64,000 bases of DNA from Tolypeutes matacus (GCA_026826555.1 JAKSZT010018369.1:7730-71729), one strand, 5' to 3'. Numbered from the stretch's first letter, positions 12,301-24,598 are shown. The notes: a model not told the origin generated them from the letters alone. Program-made: numbers and translations.

Positions 12301-14720
12301 TTACTGCTTAAACTTGTGTTGTTGCCCTTTTCCTCAAAAGCAGCTTCTGGTTTGTTTTTTTTCTCCTCATTTCCATGTATAACTTTTTCTGATTAATACA
12401 TATAATGGTTTTAGTATCTGACTTAAATGAGGGATGAAGAGTTTATAATATTGCAATGATATTACAAACTATTAATTTGAGAAAACATTGTACTTTATCA
12501 ATTACAGCAGAAGGTAATAGTTTTTGTTTTACTTAACTAAACAATTTTTAAGAATTTGATAGACAGGACTTTGTAGCCTGTCCCAACTGTTTGCACATTT
12601 CAGGTTTTTAAGATAAGATATTATTGTTTCTGATATTTCTTTTAATTCTGTAAAAAGAATTATTGTCTAATATAATATTATTAATATAACAAAATAGAGT
12701 TGCAGCTACAGGTTTTTCACTTAGCCAGGTTTTTTGTCACCAAGCCAGGATGGACAATTGGGTTATGCACACAGCCTTGGGAAAGCACTGCAAAATCCAC
12801 CATTAGCTTTTTCACATGAAGGTGAATCCAGGCGGGCTTGATGTGCCTAAGGAGATACTAGAGAAAGCTTTAGCAAGTTTTAAAACAAAGTGATAGTGAT
12901 ATAACTAGATATTAATTTTTGTAATAAACTAACAATATTTAGGCTTGCTGCATACAGCAGTGATGTTACTTTTATTTATGATAGCTTACTGTTATATATC
13001 ACCTCATGGCAGCTTTCAATGTGAATTGGACAAGTATGAGTTAAAGCATCTGTCCCGCGCAATTTTTGGTGTGAATCAGACATGTATGAGTTAAAGCATT
13101 TGTTTTTAGATATTGAGGTAGAGCGGCTTTTTTTGCAATACATACCATTTTTAATAAAATTAAAACCATGATTAACAACATTATATTTTTATCTAATATT
13201 ATGCCAGAACATTGTTAAATTTTCAGAAATTTTATACTCTCTTTAAGTATTTATATGAACTTTTTATTTATACAACCTTGATTAACAGTGTTAAAGAATT
13301 CCTTTTAACTTTATAGCACTTTCTAAACACTTGTAATTCAAGTTATAATATATTAAATTAACTCAACTGTTTTATTACTTCACTTTTTTCAGTTGGAAGA
13401 AAAAATCTTTTGAAATAATTTGAAATAAAAGATACTTTTCAAGATTTGACTTTGAGAAAGTAAAACATCAAAGGTTGTCAGGTTTGAACATTATGTTCCT
13501 TTAAAAGTGATAAGACTTATTTTTCTTAAACAGTCAAGGAAATGATAAGGTTAAAGTACAAGAAGGTATAAAAGAGACTTTTTTGTACACTGATTAATTA
13601 AGAGAAAATCTCTTTGTAAACTTTTGCTAAAACAGACCAGTGATTTAAGAAACTTTGTTACTTTAATATAGAAAGAATAAACTTTTTACTTTGCATTGGT
13701 ATACTGTTTGATACTATAGCTTTTAAAACTTTGTAGACAGACCCAATAAATCTTAGTTGACTTTAACTACAAAAATTCCTTTTCTGTGCACCTTCTGCAC
13801 TTTCTATATTCATTCAGGTTTTGTCCCACATTTTATTCTTTCTTAATAACCAGTCCTTTTATCTTAGGACAAAATTACTTTCTTTTTCCTTAATACAAAG
13901 AAAATAACACATTTTGTAAACATTCCATATTTAAGTTACCAAAACAAATTTGGAAACTGTTTCAAAGCAAACTTCTTATAGTATACAATTACCATCAAAA
14001 TTAAACAAACGTGTTAAACTAATGATTTCATTAGACACACTAACAAAAATATAAAGCTCACCAATTTGACTTATAATTCTTACTCTTTTGGTATGGCTTT
14101 TTAAGCTTTTTATTATTTTACATTTCTGACTACTACTTTTAAGTTTTTTCTGGAATGAGAGTTGTCTGTAATATGCAAACTTGTTTTTGGAAAAATTTTT
14201 ATTAGTAATTAGCAATCAGTTAGGAATATTTGAACAGTATAAATGCAGTTAAGGTAATTTAGCAGTTTAGATAGCTATTAAACAGATATATTTTGGATTA
14301 TTTCTTTTTAGGAGTACACTTAGACAGATTTAAAATTCAGGAGTAAGCTGAAGGTTTACTTGTGAGAGGTGAGGAACTGTGGGTTTGATACTGTGCAGGC
14401 ATCATGAGGGACAGGATCTTGGGGTTTGATTTGGATGTGGGTAGGATTTTTGAGTTGAATTGTGACTGGTTTGTGATGGGCAGCAATGATAAGAATTTTA
14501 GTATTTTAGATTTTTGGATTGATAGAGTTTGGCAGAAAAAGGGGGAGCAGAGGAGGGAGTGAGTATGTGAACAAGTGGTTTCTTAGTGGGTACAGTGAAA
14601 GAGGGATTGTGAAACTATTCTATTGACTTTCACTATTGAGATTGAGGAGTGAGTTAAGGGTTTAGGGAAGGCAGAGTAAGAAGTTTTTGTATTAATAAGA
14701 ATTGAAATTGGCTTACCTGT
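12301..14720. other. AT-rich DNA in the provirus interior, nothing recognised
   Basis: Strongly AT-rich and unlike retroviral coding sequence. No reverse transcriptase or integrase motif could be read in any frame. A short local duplication sits at about 13,018-13,100. This may be an insertion into, or a rearrangement of, the provirus. Confidence 0.4.
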
Positions 14721-14731
14721 CACCATCAGAG

Positions 14732-16080
14732 TTACCTGAAGTTCTGCTTTGGAGATGGGTGTGGGGAGCCTGTGTGGTTCCTGGGTACTTTTAATTTTCT
14801 ATTGTCAGTTCTAAAGGTGTTGGAGATTAAAGCTGGGTGTTGGGTCTTACTGGGTAACTGATGATTTTTTACTTGAGAGGCTTGGGGACAGTTGGACTTC
14901 CAGTGGATTCCTTGCTTGCATAGTGGGCATGGCCTTGGAGGAGGTTGTGGGCTTGAACACTGCTTGACCCAGTGCCCGGGCTTTTTGCATTTGAAGCGTG
15001 GCCTTGGTGGTTTTTTGTACTTGCCTGGAGTGGAGTGTCTGTTGAGGACTCTGGAGGGTGGAGTATTTATAGCTAGGTTTTTTGGGAGGACTGCCATGGC
15101 TCTGAGATGGCTGTTGGCAGTGTTTTGTTGGTTTAGGGTATTTGCAAGGGTTTGGGCTGCAAGCTAAATATGTTCATTTTTTTCTGAGCATAGACAGGTG
15201 GAAAGAATGATGTAGAGGTCTTCAGAGAAGGATCCTAACCAGTCCTTTATGTAGTTTAAATCTGAGAGAGAGAAAGGAACTTGTACTCTAAATATTCCTT
15301 CAGCTCCTGCAACTTCCTGGAGGGGTAAGAGAGGAGGGGAATCTGTGTGGAGTTAGGAGCTGGCATGTTGGTGGAGGTGCAGCACTGTGGCAGGGAAGGA
15401 GGGGGAAGTAGTCACCATGAGCATGGGGAGGGGAGATGGGAGGGGTAAAAGACAGCAGTGATAAGGGGGGGAGAAGAAACAGGGGAGGGTGAGATCAGAG
15501 ATAACAATGGAGGATTAGATGGAGGAGGTATAGGGGGCATGATCTTAGGGATTAAATTCAGAGTGTTCAGAAGTTTTAGGTTTAGGGAGTGGGGGTGATG
15601 AGGAGGAAGGTTTCTGAGGAAGTTTCTGGTTTAAAGAAGAATTTGGCAGGAAGAGCAGGATTGGCAGAGGGAGGGGTGATTGCAAAGATTAAAAAAAAAA
15701 AGGCCTGAAAGTAAGGGATCTCTGACCACCTGCTGTTGCACTGGATAAAGTTCTCTAAGTCTCAGAGAACTTGGAAATCAAAAGTGCCATTCTCTGGCCA
15801 CTGCCTTTCATTGTCCAATTTGTACTGCAGCTACACAGAAGTTGAATAGAAATGAGCTTTTTATGTCTGATGTCTCCTTCCAGGTACAGAGTTTAAGGTT
15901 ATGAAGGAGACAACCCAGAAGGCATGGATTTGGGGGGGGGGCAAAATTGAATTCCCCGTTTTAGGTGGCTTGGGCAAGATTAAGGATCTCTAGGACAAGG
16001 GAGATTCTGAGTGAGACAGGTGTCCCTGAATCAGTCAGAAATCTCCAAGGAAACAGGAAACCATGATTGGAGCCAGATGT
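14732..16080 (-). pseudogene. Retroviral gag remnant with nucleocapsid zinc knuckles
   Basis: In retroviruses Gag forms the particle core and its nucleocapsid part binds the genomic RNA. A 121-codon frame (14,732-15,097, minus strand) is proline- and lysine-rich and holds two CCHC boxes. The second, CPLCKQGIHWKSNC, has all four metal ligands with the usual C-x2-C-x4-H-x4-C spacing. The first reads RFKCKKPGHWVKQC, so its first cysteine has become arginine. Upstream (15,100-16,080) matrix- and proline-rich text can be glimpsed in changing frames, interrupted by stops and an A-run at about 15,690. The capsid part appears shortened. Two knuckles rather than one is more typical of betaretroviruses and some ERV1 groups, so the exact genus stays open. 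It cannot encode a working protein. Confidence 0.75.
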
Positions 16081-16343
16081 CTCCAGGGCCAGGGGTTTAT
16101 TCCCATGAGGACTCAGGCCTACCACCCGCCATGACTCTCAGGGACAGTGAGGAACACTGACCTAGCTCTGATTTTTTGGCGGGTTGTCCTGGACAATGGA
16201 AAAAGAAGAGAGAGAGTGCAGGATCCTCTGGCAGAGAAATCCTTAACTCACCCAGCCAAGATTCGATGTCCAGTGTTGGATGGGCATTCAGTTGTGGCAG
16301 GAGGAGATTCCTCACCAATCAATCAGTCTCAATGTGACCCCAG

Positions 16344-16361
16344 TCCAGGGTTTTGGCACCA
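16344..16361 (-). promoter_or_regulatory. Retroviral primer-binding site, tRNA-Phe type
   Basis: Two bases inside the 5' LTR edge the minus strand reads TGGTGCCAAAACCCTGGA. A perfect complement to the 3' end of tRNA-Phe would be TGGTGCCGAAACCCGGGA, so 16 of 18 positions agree, and one mismatch is a typical CpG decay. This fits the HERV-F-like ERV1 groups named for phenylalanine primers. The position directly after the LTR supports it. Confidence 0.75.
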
Positions 16362-16363
16362 AA

Positions 16364-16875
16364 TGTTGGGAAAAATGGCACTCACTAGGACACAGAGACT
16401 GATGATTGCAGGCAAAAAGTTTATTGGGAAGCTTTCCTAACAGAGGGCATCTGAAGAATAGACATCAGCCAGCCCCTGGAAAGGAGGGATTTGAATTTAT
16501 ACAGTACATTCCTATGTGGGGAAATGATATTCAGTCAGAGGGGGTAAAGGGTTTAAGTAAGGTGCAGGGGCCAATAGGAAGCCCTAGAGGTGAAAATTTT
16601 CACTTCTATGGCTAGAGGTTAATGAGTTAGGGAGTTTTGTTTTCTTGGAATGCTGAAGGAGAAGCTGGTGCTTTGATCTGGAGGGAATGAATCTCTCTAT
16701 CTCACTTTACTCCCATCTCCACATGGTTTCTTTGTTCAACCTTTGGGGATGTGCCCTGTCTTTAGGTACTTAGGCTATGGGTGGGTGGGGAGGCTTGTCT
16801 TTCCTCATTGCATGTCAGGGAGATTTAGTCACAGCTTGTTAATTATTGCAGACCTAGCAAGGGGAACCTCTAACA
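16364..16875 (-). repeat. 5' LTR of the endogenous retrovirus
   Basis: In minus orientation it starts TGTTAGAGG and ends CCCAACA, giving the canonical TG...CA termini. It contains a CCAAT-type box (plus-strand CCAATAGG near 16,570), a TATA-like element (plus-strand TTTATACAGTACA near 16,496) and AATAAA (plus-strand TTTATT near 16,419). It is collinear with the left LTR. Confidence 0.85.
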
Positions 16876-17239
16876 TATACATTTATTAGGCTTTTATATT
16901 TCAATCTTGGATAACCTGATATGTATTTTTTTCATGCTTTCTATTTTTAAATTATTTTTCAGAGTTCTATATGTATTATGAATACGTTTTTTCTCAATTA
17001 TTTTCCAAATATTTATGTTCTGTCACATTTTCAACAATGATTATTTTTTCCATTTTTCTTAGAAAGTTTAGAGTTTAATTATGTAAATAATTGAACTAAA
17101 TTTAGTATGGTTTATCTCTGGTGTCATATTAAGAAAGATCATACCACTCACATATTCCAGGAAATAAGAAAACAAAATCTACATCTTTATTTTTCTTGTA
17201 CCTTAATATTTTAAGTGTGTACATTTCAATATTTGAAAG
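16876..17239. other. AT-rich intergenic DNA
   Basis: Short AT-rich interval. Its first five bases, TATAC, are the right target duplication of the provirus. Nothing else was seen. Confidence 0.5.
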
Positions 17240-18340
17240 GATTCTGGGATGGTGATGTCCATGCTACCTCTAAATGAGAGGGGGCTTAGATCTCATGGGA
17301 CAGATGGATGGGACTGTCTGGCTTATAGTTGTAGACTCTCTCTTTTCCTTGGGATGTTCATTGTCCATCATCTTATTTTTAGTTGCTGTTGAGATTCAGG
17401 GTCCAACTGGCACATAGAAAGCACAAAGACTTAAGTCTCTTGGACATAAGCCTATTAACTCTAGTACTAAATCTAGGTTCAAATAGAGGGAGCAAAAGAG
17501 CCATTTGTAGGGAAACAACTGAGGTTGTGTCTGAGTCCAACTCTGTTACAGTGGAGAGCATAACTTCCAAAGTAGGGTCCACTGACAGGACACCAAACTC
17601 CTGAGCTGTTAACCCTGACTATGGTGTCTGGATGTCTCCAGAGCCCTCAGGAGCCCCACTATTTGAGGCAATATTTACTGTGGCAGTCAATGAGGTCCTG
17701 CTGAGACATGCATGCATGTAACCTCTGGAATGAGCTCCTGTCTCCTTTTAAAGTCTCTTAGCCACATGAACTCATTTATCTTTACCCTTTCCCCATTTTG
17801 TTCAATGTCTTTTACTAGTTGCATTGCTAGTTGGTGCTTGGTAGTAATCCCTTGGTGTCAGGGAGGCTCATCCCTGGAAGTTATGTTCTACACCAGGGGG
17901 AAGGTAATGCAGATATATACTGAGTTTGGCTTAGAAAAAGGCTACATTTGAGCAACAAGGAGGCTCTCAGGAGATAATTCTTAGGCAACCTATGATACTT
18001 GGTTCAGTTTCAATTTCAGAGGAAAAGGTTCATAATTACAGTCATCAGTATCAAGGGCCTGTCAATGGTCCATCCTCCTTCAGTAGTCACTGCCCCTGTA
18101 CTAGCATGATTCTTGCTGTCCCATTAGAGAATGTAGCAGAACTCCCCAAGATGGGAATTCTATATTTTGTGGTTATTGTGTGGATCTCCACCTACTGTGA
18201 CAATGCTCCATGAACACTTGAACTCATTCATATGCCTTACAGGTATGCCCTAGGTGAACCTCCTCCCATGCACCCTCCATCACTGACACCTACCCCACAC
18301 CAGTGATCCTCCCCTGCCACTGTTGTAACCCTTCTGTGAT
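17240..18340 (-). mobile_element. L1 3' UTR fragment
   Basis: The plus strand reads as the antisense of a eutherian L1 3' UTR. Landmarks include GTCTCTTAGCCACATGAACT near 17,752, AGTTGGTGCTTGGTAGTAAT near 17,830, CAGGGAGGCTCATCCCTGGA near 17,858 and GAGGCTCTCAGGAG near 17,960. The last part (about 18,170-18,340) is similar to 19,120-19,300 in the next L1, so two L1 copies lie in the same orientation. No ORF2 is attached to this copy. Confidence 0.65.
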
Positions 18341-18359
18341 CCAAAACTTCTTCAAAAAT

Positions 18360-18495
18360 GAAGTCAACAAAATAACTGAATAAAATTAATAAGAAAATGA
18401 AGTAATAATGATAATTTTAAAAATAACAAGTAAAATAAAAAAAAACTGTACAAAATTTTGAAATAATAAAAAATAAAAAAATAAAATAAATTGGC
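18360..18495. repeat. A-rich low-complexity tract
   Basis: A run of A-rich words (AATAAAA, AAAATAA) lies between two L1 fragments. It is probably the remnant of an A-rich tail or expanded simple sequence. Confidence 0.5.
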
Positions 18496-18571
18496 ATTAT
18501 GATTTTCATCACTGTAAGATCTCTTGGCTTGTATGTACAGTGACATTTTCCTCCATTTATTCCCCCAGTGT

Positions 18572-20850
18572 CTTATTTTTTTTTCAATTTATTTTTAATA
18601 AAGCTTTACTATACATAACAGTGACAAAGAGAATATAGGGGATTCTGATAGAACCAACACCCTCCCCTTTTTCTCCTTTCCCCTCTCAATAACATTTTAC
18701 ATACAGATGGTATATTGGTTACAATTGATGTACAGATATTGAAGCATTGCTGCTAACAATGGTTAATTGTTTACATTACAGTTTACATTTTGGATCATAT
18801 ACTTTTATAGGTTTTGAAGAAATGAAGTGGCCTATATCCATTATTGCAAGATTATGCTGAACAATTCTAATGCGTACGAATGCTCTAAATTCTATCAATT
18901 CTATTCTTCCATCCCCCTCCCCTCGGAAACTATGGTAACCACTAAGTTACAATTTTTGAAAAATATGATTCATAGCTACTTGCAATAATAATTAGGGCTT
19001 GAAGTATTTGTCTATTTTCTGTTATTAGGCGTGTCTGTGTTCTTAAGGGATTCTTGTACTTCTATTTGAGAAAATAGCAGGACTATCCAGGGTGAGAGTT
19101 TGATATTTTCTTGTGTACTGTGTGGGTCTCCAACCACCGATATAACACACTATGAAAAGATGAACACTTACATATTACATAGAAGCTGGCCCCAAGTGAA
19201 CCTGTTCCATATACACCCCCATATCCAACATGCTACACCAATAATCCTCCCCTCCCATATTTACCAAAAGAACATTCCCAACATTGTAGTTTTAATCACA
19301 GACCTGCAAATCCCCTGAGTTCACTGGCTCCTTCCCCCGACCCTCCACCCAGTTTCATGGATAGTCCAAAGAAACACCCCCACACTCTTCTCCTTCGCAG
19401 AACAGAACCACCAAACCCAATCACAACACTGCATCACTGCCACACTCATTCACCTCACAAGTACACCCTTCCAAATTATCATCTATTTTGTCCATATGGG
19501 CACCGACTCACCACCCTCTACTCCCTTTCTGTCTCCTGTAAACTTATCTTCTAGACTCTAGCTCTGTGTGTCTACTCAATTTTCTAATTTCTATTTGTGA
19601 GGTTATAAAATATTTGTGCTCAGTGCTTGGCTTATTTCACTCAACATAAAATCTTCAAGATTCATCCATGTTATCCCATGGGTTAATAATACATTCCTTC
19701 TTCTAGCTGGGTAATATTCCATTGTATGTATATACCACAGTTTACTTACCCATTCATCTGTTGATGGATATTTGGGTTGCTTCCAACTTTTGGCAAAAAG
19801 AATAATGACACTATGAACATCAATGTGCATATATCTGTTTCTGTCCCTGCTTTTCAATTCTTCTGGGTATATACCGAGGAGTAGAATTGCTGGATCATAT
19901 GACAAATCTATATTTAGCTTCCTGAGGAATGGCCAAACTGTCCTCCACCATGACTGCACTATTCAATGTTCCTACCAGCAGTGGATAAGTGTTCCCTTTC
20001 CTCCAAATCCTTTCCAACATTTGTAAATCTGTTGTTGTTGTTTTTAATAACAGCCATTCTAATAGTTATAAGATGATATCTCATTGTAGTTTTGATTTGC
20101 ATTTCCCTAATAGTGATGTTGAGCATCTTCCCATGGGCTTTGTAGCCATTTCTATTTCTTCTTTGGGGAAGTGTCTATTCAAATAACATGCCCCATTTTT
20201 CAAATGGGTTGTTTGCCTCTTTAGATTCATGATGTAAGATTTCTTTATATATCCTTGATATTAGACGCTTACCAGATAGATGTTTCCAAATATTTTCTCT
20301 CATTGAGTAGGCTGCCTTTTCACTTCCTTGACAAACTCCTTTGAGGCACAAACATTTTTAAATTTTAGGAAGTCCCATTTATCTATTTTTTCTTTCATTG
20401 CCCATGCTTTGGGTGTAAAGTTTATGAAACATTTTCCTTCTACAGGCTCTCATAGATGCTTTCCTACAGCATCTTCCAGGAGCTTTATGGTCTTTTCTCT
20501 TTTATTTAGATCTTTGATCCATCTTGAGTTAATTTTTGTATAGGGTGTGAGATAGTGATCCTCTCTAATTCTCTTGAATATGGATATCCAGTTCTCCAAG
20601 CCCCATTTGCTGTTGAGACTGTTCTCTCCCAGTTGAGAGGGCTTAGTGGCCTTGTTGAATATCAGTTGATCATACATATGATGATCTATGCCAGAACTCT
20701 CAGTTCTGTTCCATTGGTCCCTATGTCTATCCTTTTGCCAATATCATGCAGTTTTGACCACTGTAGCTTTGTAGTGTGTTTTTTTAATGTATTAATATGT
20801 TGCTTATTGATTCACAAAGCATAGTAAAAGTATATTATTTTTTTAATCTC
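18572..20850 (-). mobile_element. L1 element, 5'-truncated: 3' UTR plus ORF2 C-terminal part
   Basis: A T-run at 18,578-18,586 marks the poly(A) side on the minus strand. 3' UTR-type text follows to about 19,600, then antisense ORF2 text to about 20,790. The ORF2 frames are broken by several shifts and stops. L1 ORF2p supplies the endonuclease and reverse transcriptase of the element, but only its C-terminal end remains here, so the copy is inactive. Confidence 0.75.
19603..20790 (-). pseudogene. L1 ORF2 C-terminal remnant
   Basis: Two separated minus-strand frames read as consecutive pieces of L1 ORF2p. At 20,450-20,677 the text includes GLENWISIFKRI and YTKINSRWIKDLN, the segment leading into the C-terminal domain. 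At 19,603-19,959 it includes DPAILLLGIYPEE, QPKYPSTDEW and YIHTMEYYPA, which are hallmark words of the ORF2 C-terminus. The stretch between them is in shifted frames. The endonuclease and the YADD polymerase core are absent because the copy is 5'-truncated. Confidence 0.8.
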
Positions 20851-21119
20851 AGGCAATTGAGATCCAGGAAATTTAATGTTGCCACAAACTAAGATAAGAT
20901 CCCAAATCTCTTGACTTCCCCCAGTACACCCGATTACATCAAGATGATTTAAGCAGAGTCCTGCTTCCTATTTTCTATCCTAGTTTTGATATAATCATTA
21001 TTTTAAAATGTTTATTATCAGGCACATATTTATTCCCTTTCATGTATTCATTCTAACTTCTTCTTCTTCAGAAACTACCTAAGCCTTTCTTCCCCTCATT
21101 TGAACTTTATTTTGATGGG
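20851..21119. other. Short interval, nothing recognised
   Basis: AT-rich, with no frame or repeat that I can name. It separates two L1 pieces. Confidence 0.4.
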
Positions 21120-21540
21120 AAAAAAAAAAAATATATATATATATATATAATATATAATATATTTTAAAAGATGCTTAGATTACATAAATGCTACAAAAAA
21201 ATTACAGGGATTCCCATGTTCCCCCCCTCCCACACCTCCCCTGTAGTGTGTTTTAAAGTCAGTTATTCAAAGAAAAAGAGAGAACAGATGCAAATACACA
21301 AATTAAGGAATGAGCAAGGGGATAACACTACTGACCCCACAGAAATAAAGAGTATCATAAGAGGATACTTTGAAAAATTATATGCCAACAAGAATGATAA
21401 TTTAGAGGAAATGGACAAGTTTCTAGAAACTCACAAACAGCCTACATTGATGAAAGAAGAAATTGATGAACTCAACAGTCCAATTACAAGTAAAGAGATA
21501 GCTTCAGTCATCAAAATCCTCCCAACTAAGAAGTGTGGGT
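21120..21540 (-). mobile_element. L1 fragment with apparent 5' inversion
   Basis: An A-run and TA repeat (21,120-21,165) are followed by antisense L1 3' UTR text at 21,172-21,245 (motifs GATGCTTAGATTAC and ATTCCCATGTTCCCC). Then, in the opposite sense, a plus-strand ORF2 piece runs from about 21,255 to 21,540 (frame ending 21,542, with TDPTEIKSIIRGYFEKLYAN, LEEMDKFLET and LNSPITSKEI). This ORF2 text comes from between the endonuclease and reverse transcriptase. Opposite orientation of a 5' piece next to the 3' end is the usual mark of twin priming during L1 insertion. Two separate insertions could give the same picture. Confidence 0.6.
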
Positions 21541-21542
21541 AG

Positions 21543-21726
21543 AATGGGTAGAAGGCTAACATTACTTTTTTTGATACATATTTCCCAATTAAATCTCAAG
21601 AGTGATATTCATTTAATACATAATAAAATAGCTGTTATATCAGTATGTATGTTTTATAAGACCATGTGTCGGCCCCTCGCTGCCACTCCCTCGCTGCCGG
21701 CCTGCGGTGCCTCGCTGGGCCTCTCC
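21543..21726 (+). repeat. Left arm of inverted repeat flanking the FOXK2 retrocopy
   Basis: 184 bp that pair in reverse complement with 22,498-22,682, from AATGGGTAGAAGG outward to GGGCCTCTCC inward. The arms differ at about ten positions by eye (roughly 94-95% alike). The outer 110-120 bp are AT-rich genomic DNA. The inner 65-70 bp are GC-rich 5' sequence of the FOXK2 copy. Confidence 0.9.
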
Positions 21727-21728
21727 TA

Positions 21729-22682
<954 letters not shown>

Positions 22683-22849
22683 ATTTTCACTTCTGAATAT
22701 TTATTAGGAAAAAGATTCAATAGAAGGTGGTAGTGCTATTCATACAAACATATATATGTGGAAGTGTTTAAATACATATACATCTGTATGCATCTATATA
22801 TAAACATAAAAATATGCATATACACATATACATCTGAATACATTTATAT
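22683..22849. other. AT-rich interval with ATAC/ATAT low complexity
   Basis: Contains repeated CATATA/ACATAT words (22,740-22,850). No gene was seen. Confidence 0.5.
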
Positions 22850-24598
22850 ATGTGGTGCCAAAAGGAGACCTTTGCTCTCACGTGACACATGGAGCACGGT
22901 CTCACCTGGTGGGGGCCCTGTGGTTGGATTTCACCTCTCAGCACGGAACACGCAAAACCCAAGTGGCCTTAAAACTCCTTAACTTAAAAAACAGAAATCA
23001 CACTTGAAAAAAACCACACAACAAACCTTGTTCCAGCGCTGTGGTCTCCTTCCCTGTCAGGGACGCCCGAGCTGCCGCTTTTGAGGGCTCAGCTTTGAAA
23101 TAGCATAAAGCTCCTTCCTTGAGACCAAGCATCTCCTGAAAGGCACCCATGCGTGGAGCGAGGGGACCTCGCGGGGATCGGGCTGGAGCCTCCGCCACAC
23201 CGCCCTCTGGGACCCGCCGCGGCAGGCTCTGGGAGGCAGACAGTGTTTTGTTGTTCACATGTGGAATTAGAATATTTTGAGGTGTACTTTTCTTTCTTTA
23301 CAAAATAATGGGGTCTGACATTTCAAATCACTCCATTTCCCCTCTGGAAATTTTGGAATCACACAGTAATTCTCATATGAAATTTCATTTGGGGAAAAGA
23401 AACAATGTAGTTTTTGTTTATTGTTTTCAGCCTATGAAAGGTTGACTTTTGTCTGTCCTGTTGAACTTCAGATGAAGCTCCTCTGACTCCCGCAGTGGGT
23501 CGTGGTGGAGCAGCTGCCTGATGAGTTTCCTCGCCTCTGTCTGCCCTGGCGCCAGCGTCCTCGCCGCAGGTACCCTGAGGATGCAGGTTGAGCCTCAGGA
23601 AAGAACTGCGGGAACTCACGGAGCCGCCCTTAACCGTTTCTCTTTCTTGCTACTTTTTGTTGTTTCTTTGTGTTGACTTTTTTCCTGGCATAATTCTCCA
23701 CTCTTAAGTAAAACAAGTCTCTCTAAATATTGTGTATTTTTAAAACGACACAACTATTATTACGTCATTTAGAAAAAAGATTCAATCTTTTATCTCACAC
23801 AGATCCAAGGCCTCTCCGTGGTCTTTGGCTATTCTAGGTGGAATCACTCAGCTCCCGGGGCGTCCAGCAGCTCACCCGCACGAGGGGGTCTGGGGTCCCA
23901 CTTACTGCCCCTCATCGCTTCCTCCAGCAAGAGCTGCTGCCGTGGGTGGAGCAGAAGCTGCATTGTCAGTGACAATACTTGGAACCAAGTGCCCTGCAAT
24001 TGAGTATTTGAATCTCCTGGGTTTTCTGATTTGCAATAGGGTATCTTCTCCACCTTCGCAAACTGAATTTGATTCCAAGGCTGACTTCTCTCCTCCAGAA
24101 AGTAAAAGCAAGAGGAAAGGAAAGCAAGGTGAGTGGGAGGAGGAAGGCCTGGCCTGGCTTCAGCCCTCACACCTCTGGAGGAAAAGCATTAGCCTTTCCT
24201 GAGTGTTTCAGGAGGTTAGAGCTGAGCAGCCATGACAGTAGAAAGAGGGCTTTGGCCTTATTGTGAATTTTTTAATGTCATCCTAACGTTATTTATTTAA
24301 ATGTAGTTATTTTGGTATTTAGATTTTTTTTAAAGAGAGGAAAAGACTTGTATTTTCCTGGTGGAATGAAATGGCTCAAAATGGTATCTTTAGGGAATTT
24401 TAAAACATTTATTATTTACCTAAAGACCAAATATGATAAAGCTGTTCTAAGTATTGTGTGTCAATCCACAGTAGGAAATCTCACAATCTTATTGCAGGTA
24501 TGCATATTAAAAATTATGAAATTACTGCACACTAGCTGGATTTATAACTCAGCATTTAAACAATAAAAATGAAACCATCATGTGGAAAAAAAAAAAAA
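22850..24598 (+). other. GC-richer block ending in AATAAA and an A-tract; possible retrocopy, source unknown
   Basis: The block contrasts in base composition with its AT-rich surroundings. It ends with AATAAA at 24,562-24,567 followed 18 bases later by a 13-base A-run (24,586-24,598), the form expected for the 3' end of an mRNA copied back into the genome. I could not identify a protein. No frame is convincing over any length, and no clean target duplication was found around the ends. It could be a copy of a non-coding or intron-retaining transcript, or ordinary GC-rich DNA with a chance A-run. Confidence 0.4.
24040..24128 (+). other. Exon-like segment (89 bp), gene unknown
   Basis: A pyrimidine-leaning tract ending TTTGCAATAG precedes the segment, and AAG/GTGAGT, a perfect consensus donor, follows it at 24,128/24,129. 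The open frame across it reads VSSPPSQTEFDSKADFSPPE and then a basic SKSKRKGKQ run, which looks more like a real nuclear-protein exon than random text. I do not recognise the protein. It could be an isolated exon, part of a partly spliced retrocopy, or coincidence. Confidence 0.3.

Larger units (their letters stand above)
9869..16875 (-). mobile_element. Degenerate endogenous retrovirus (gammaretrovirus/ERV1-like), minus strand
   Basis: Two LTRs of about 515 bp in the same orientation bound a 6-kb interior. On the minus strand the 5' LTR is at 16,364-16,875, followed by a primer-binding site, then gag remnants at about 14,730-16,080, and a 3' LTR at 9,869-10,383. The flanks carry CATAC on the left (9,864-9,868) and TATAC on the right (16,876-16,880), a 5-bp target duplication with one change. 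The LTRs differ at roughly 13-15% of sites by eye, so the insertion is old. I found no readable reverse transcriptase, integrase or envelope. The interior from 10,390 to 14,700 is largely replaced by AT-rich DNA and an L1 fragment. No open frame could make a functional viral protein. Confidence 0.85.
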
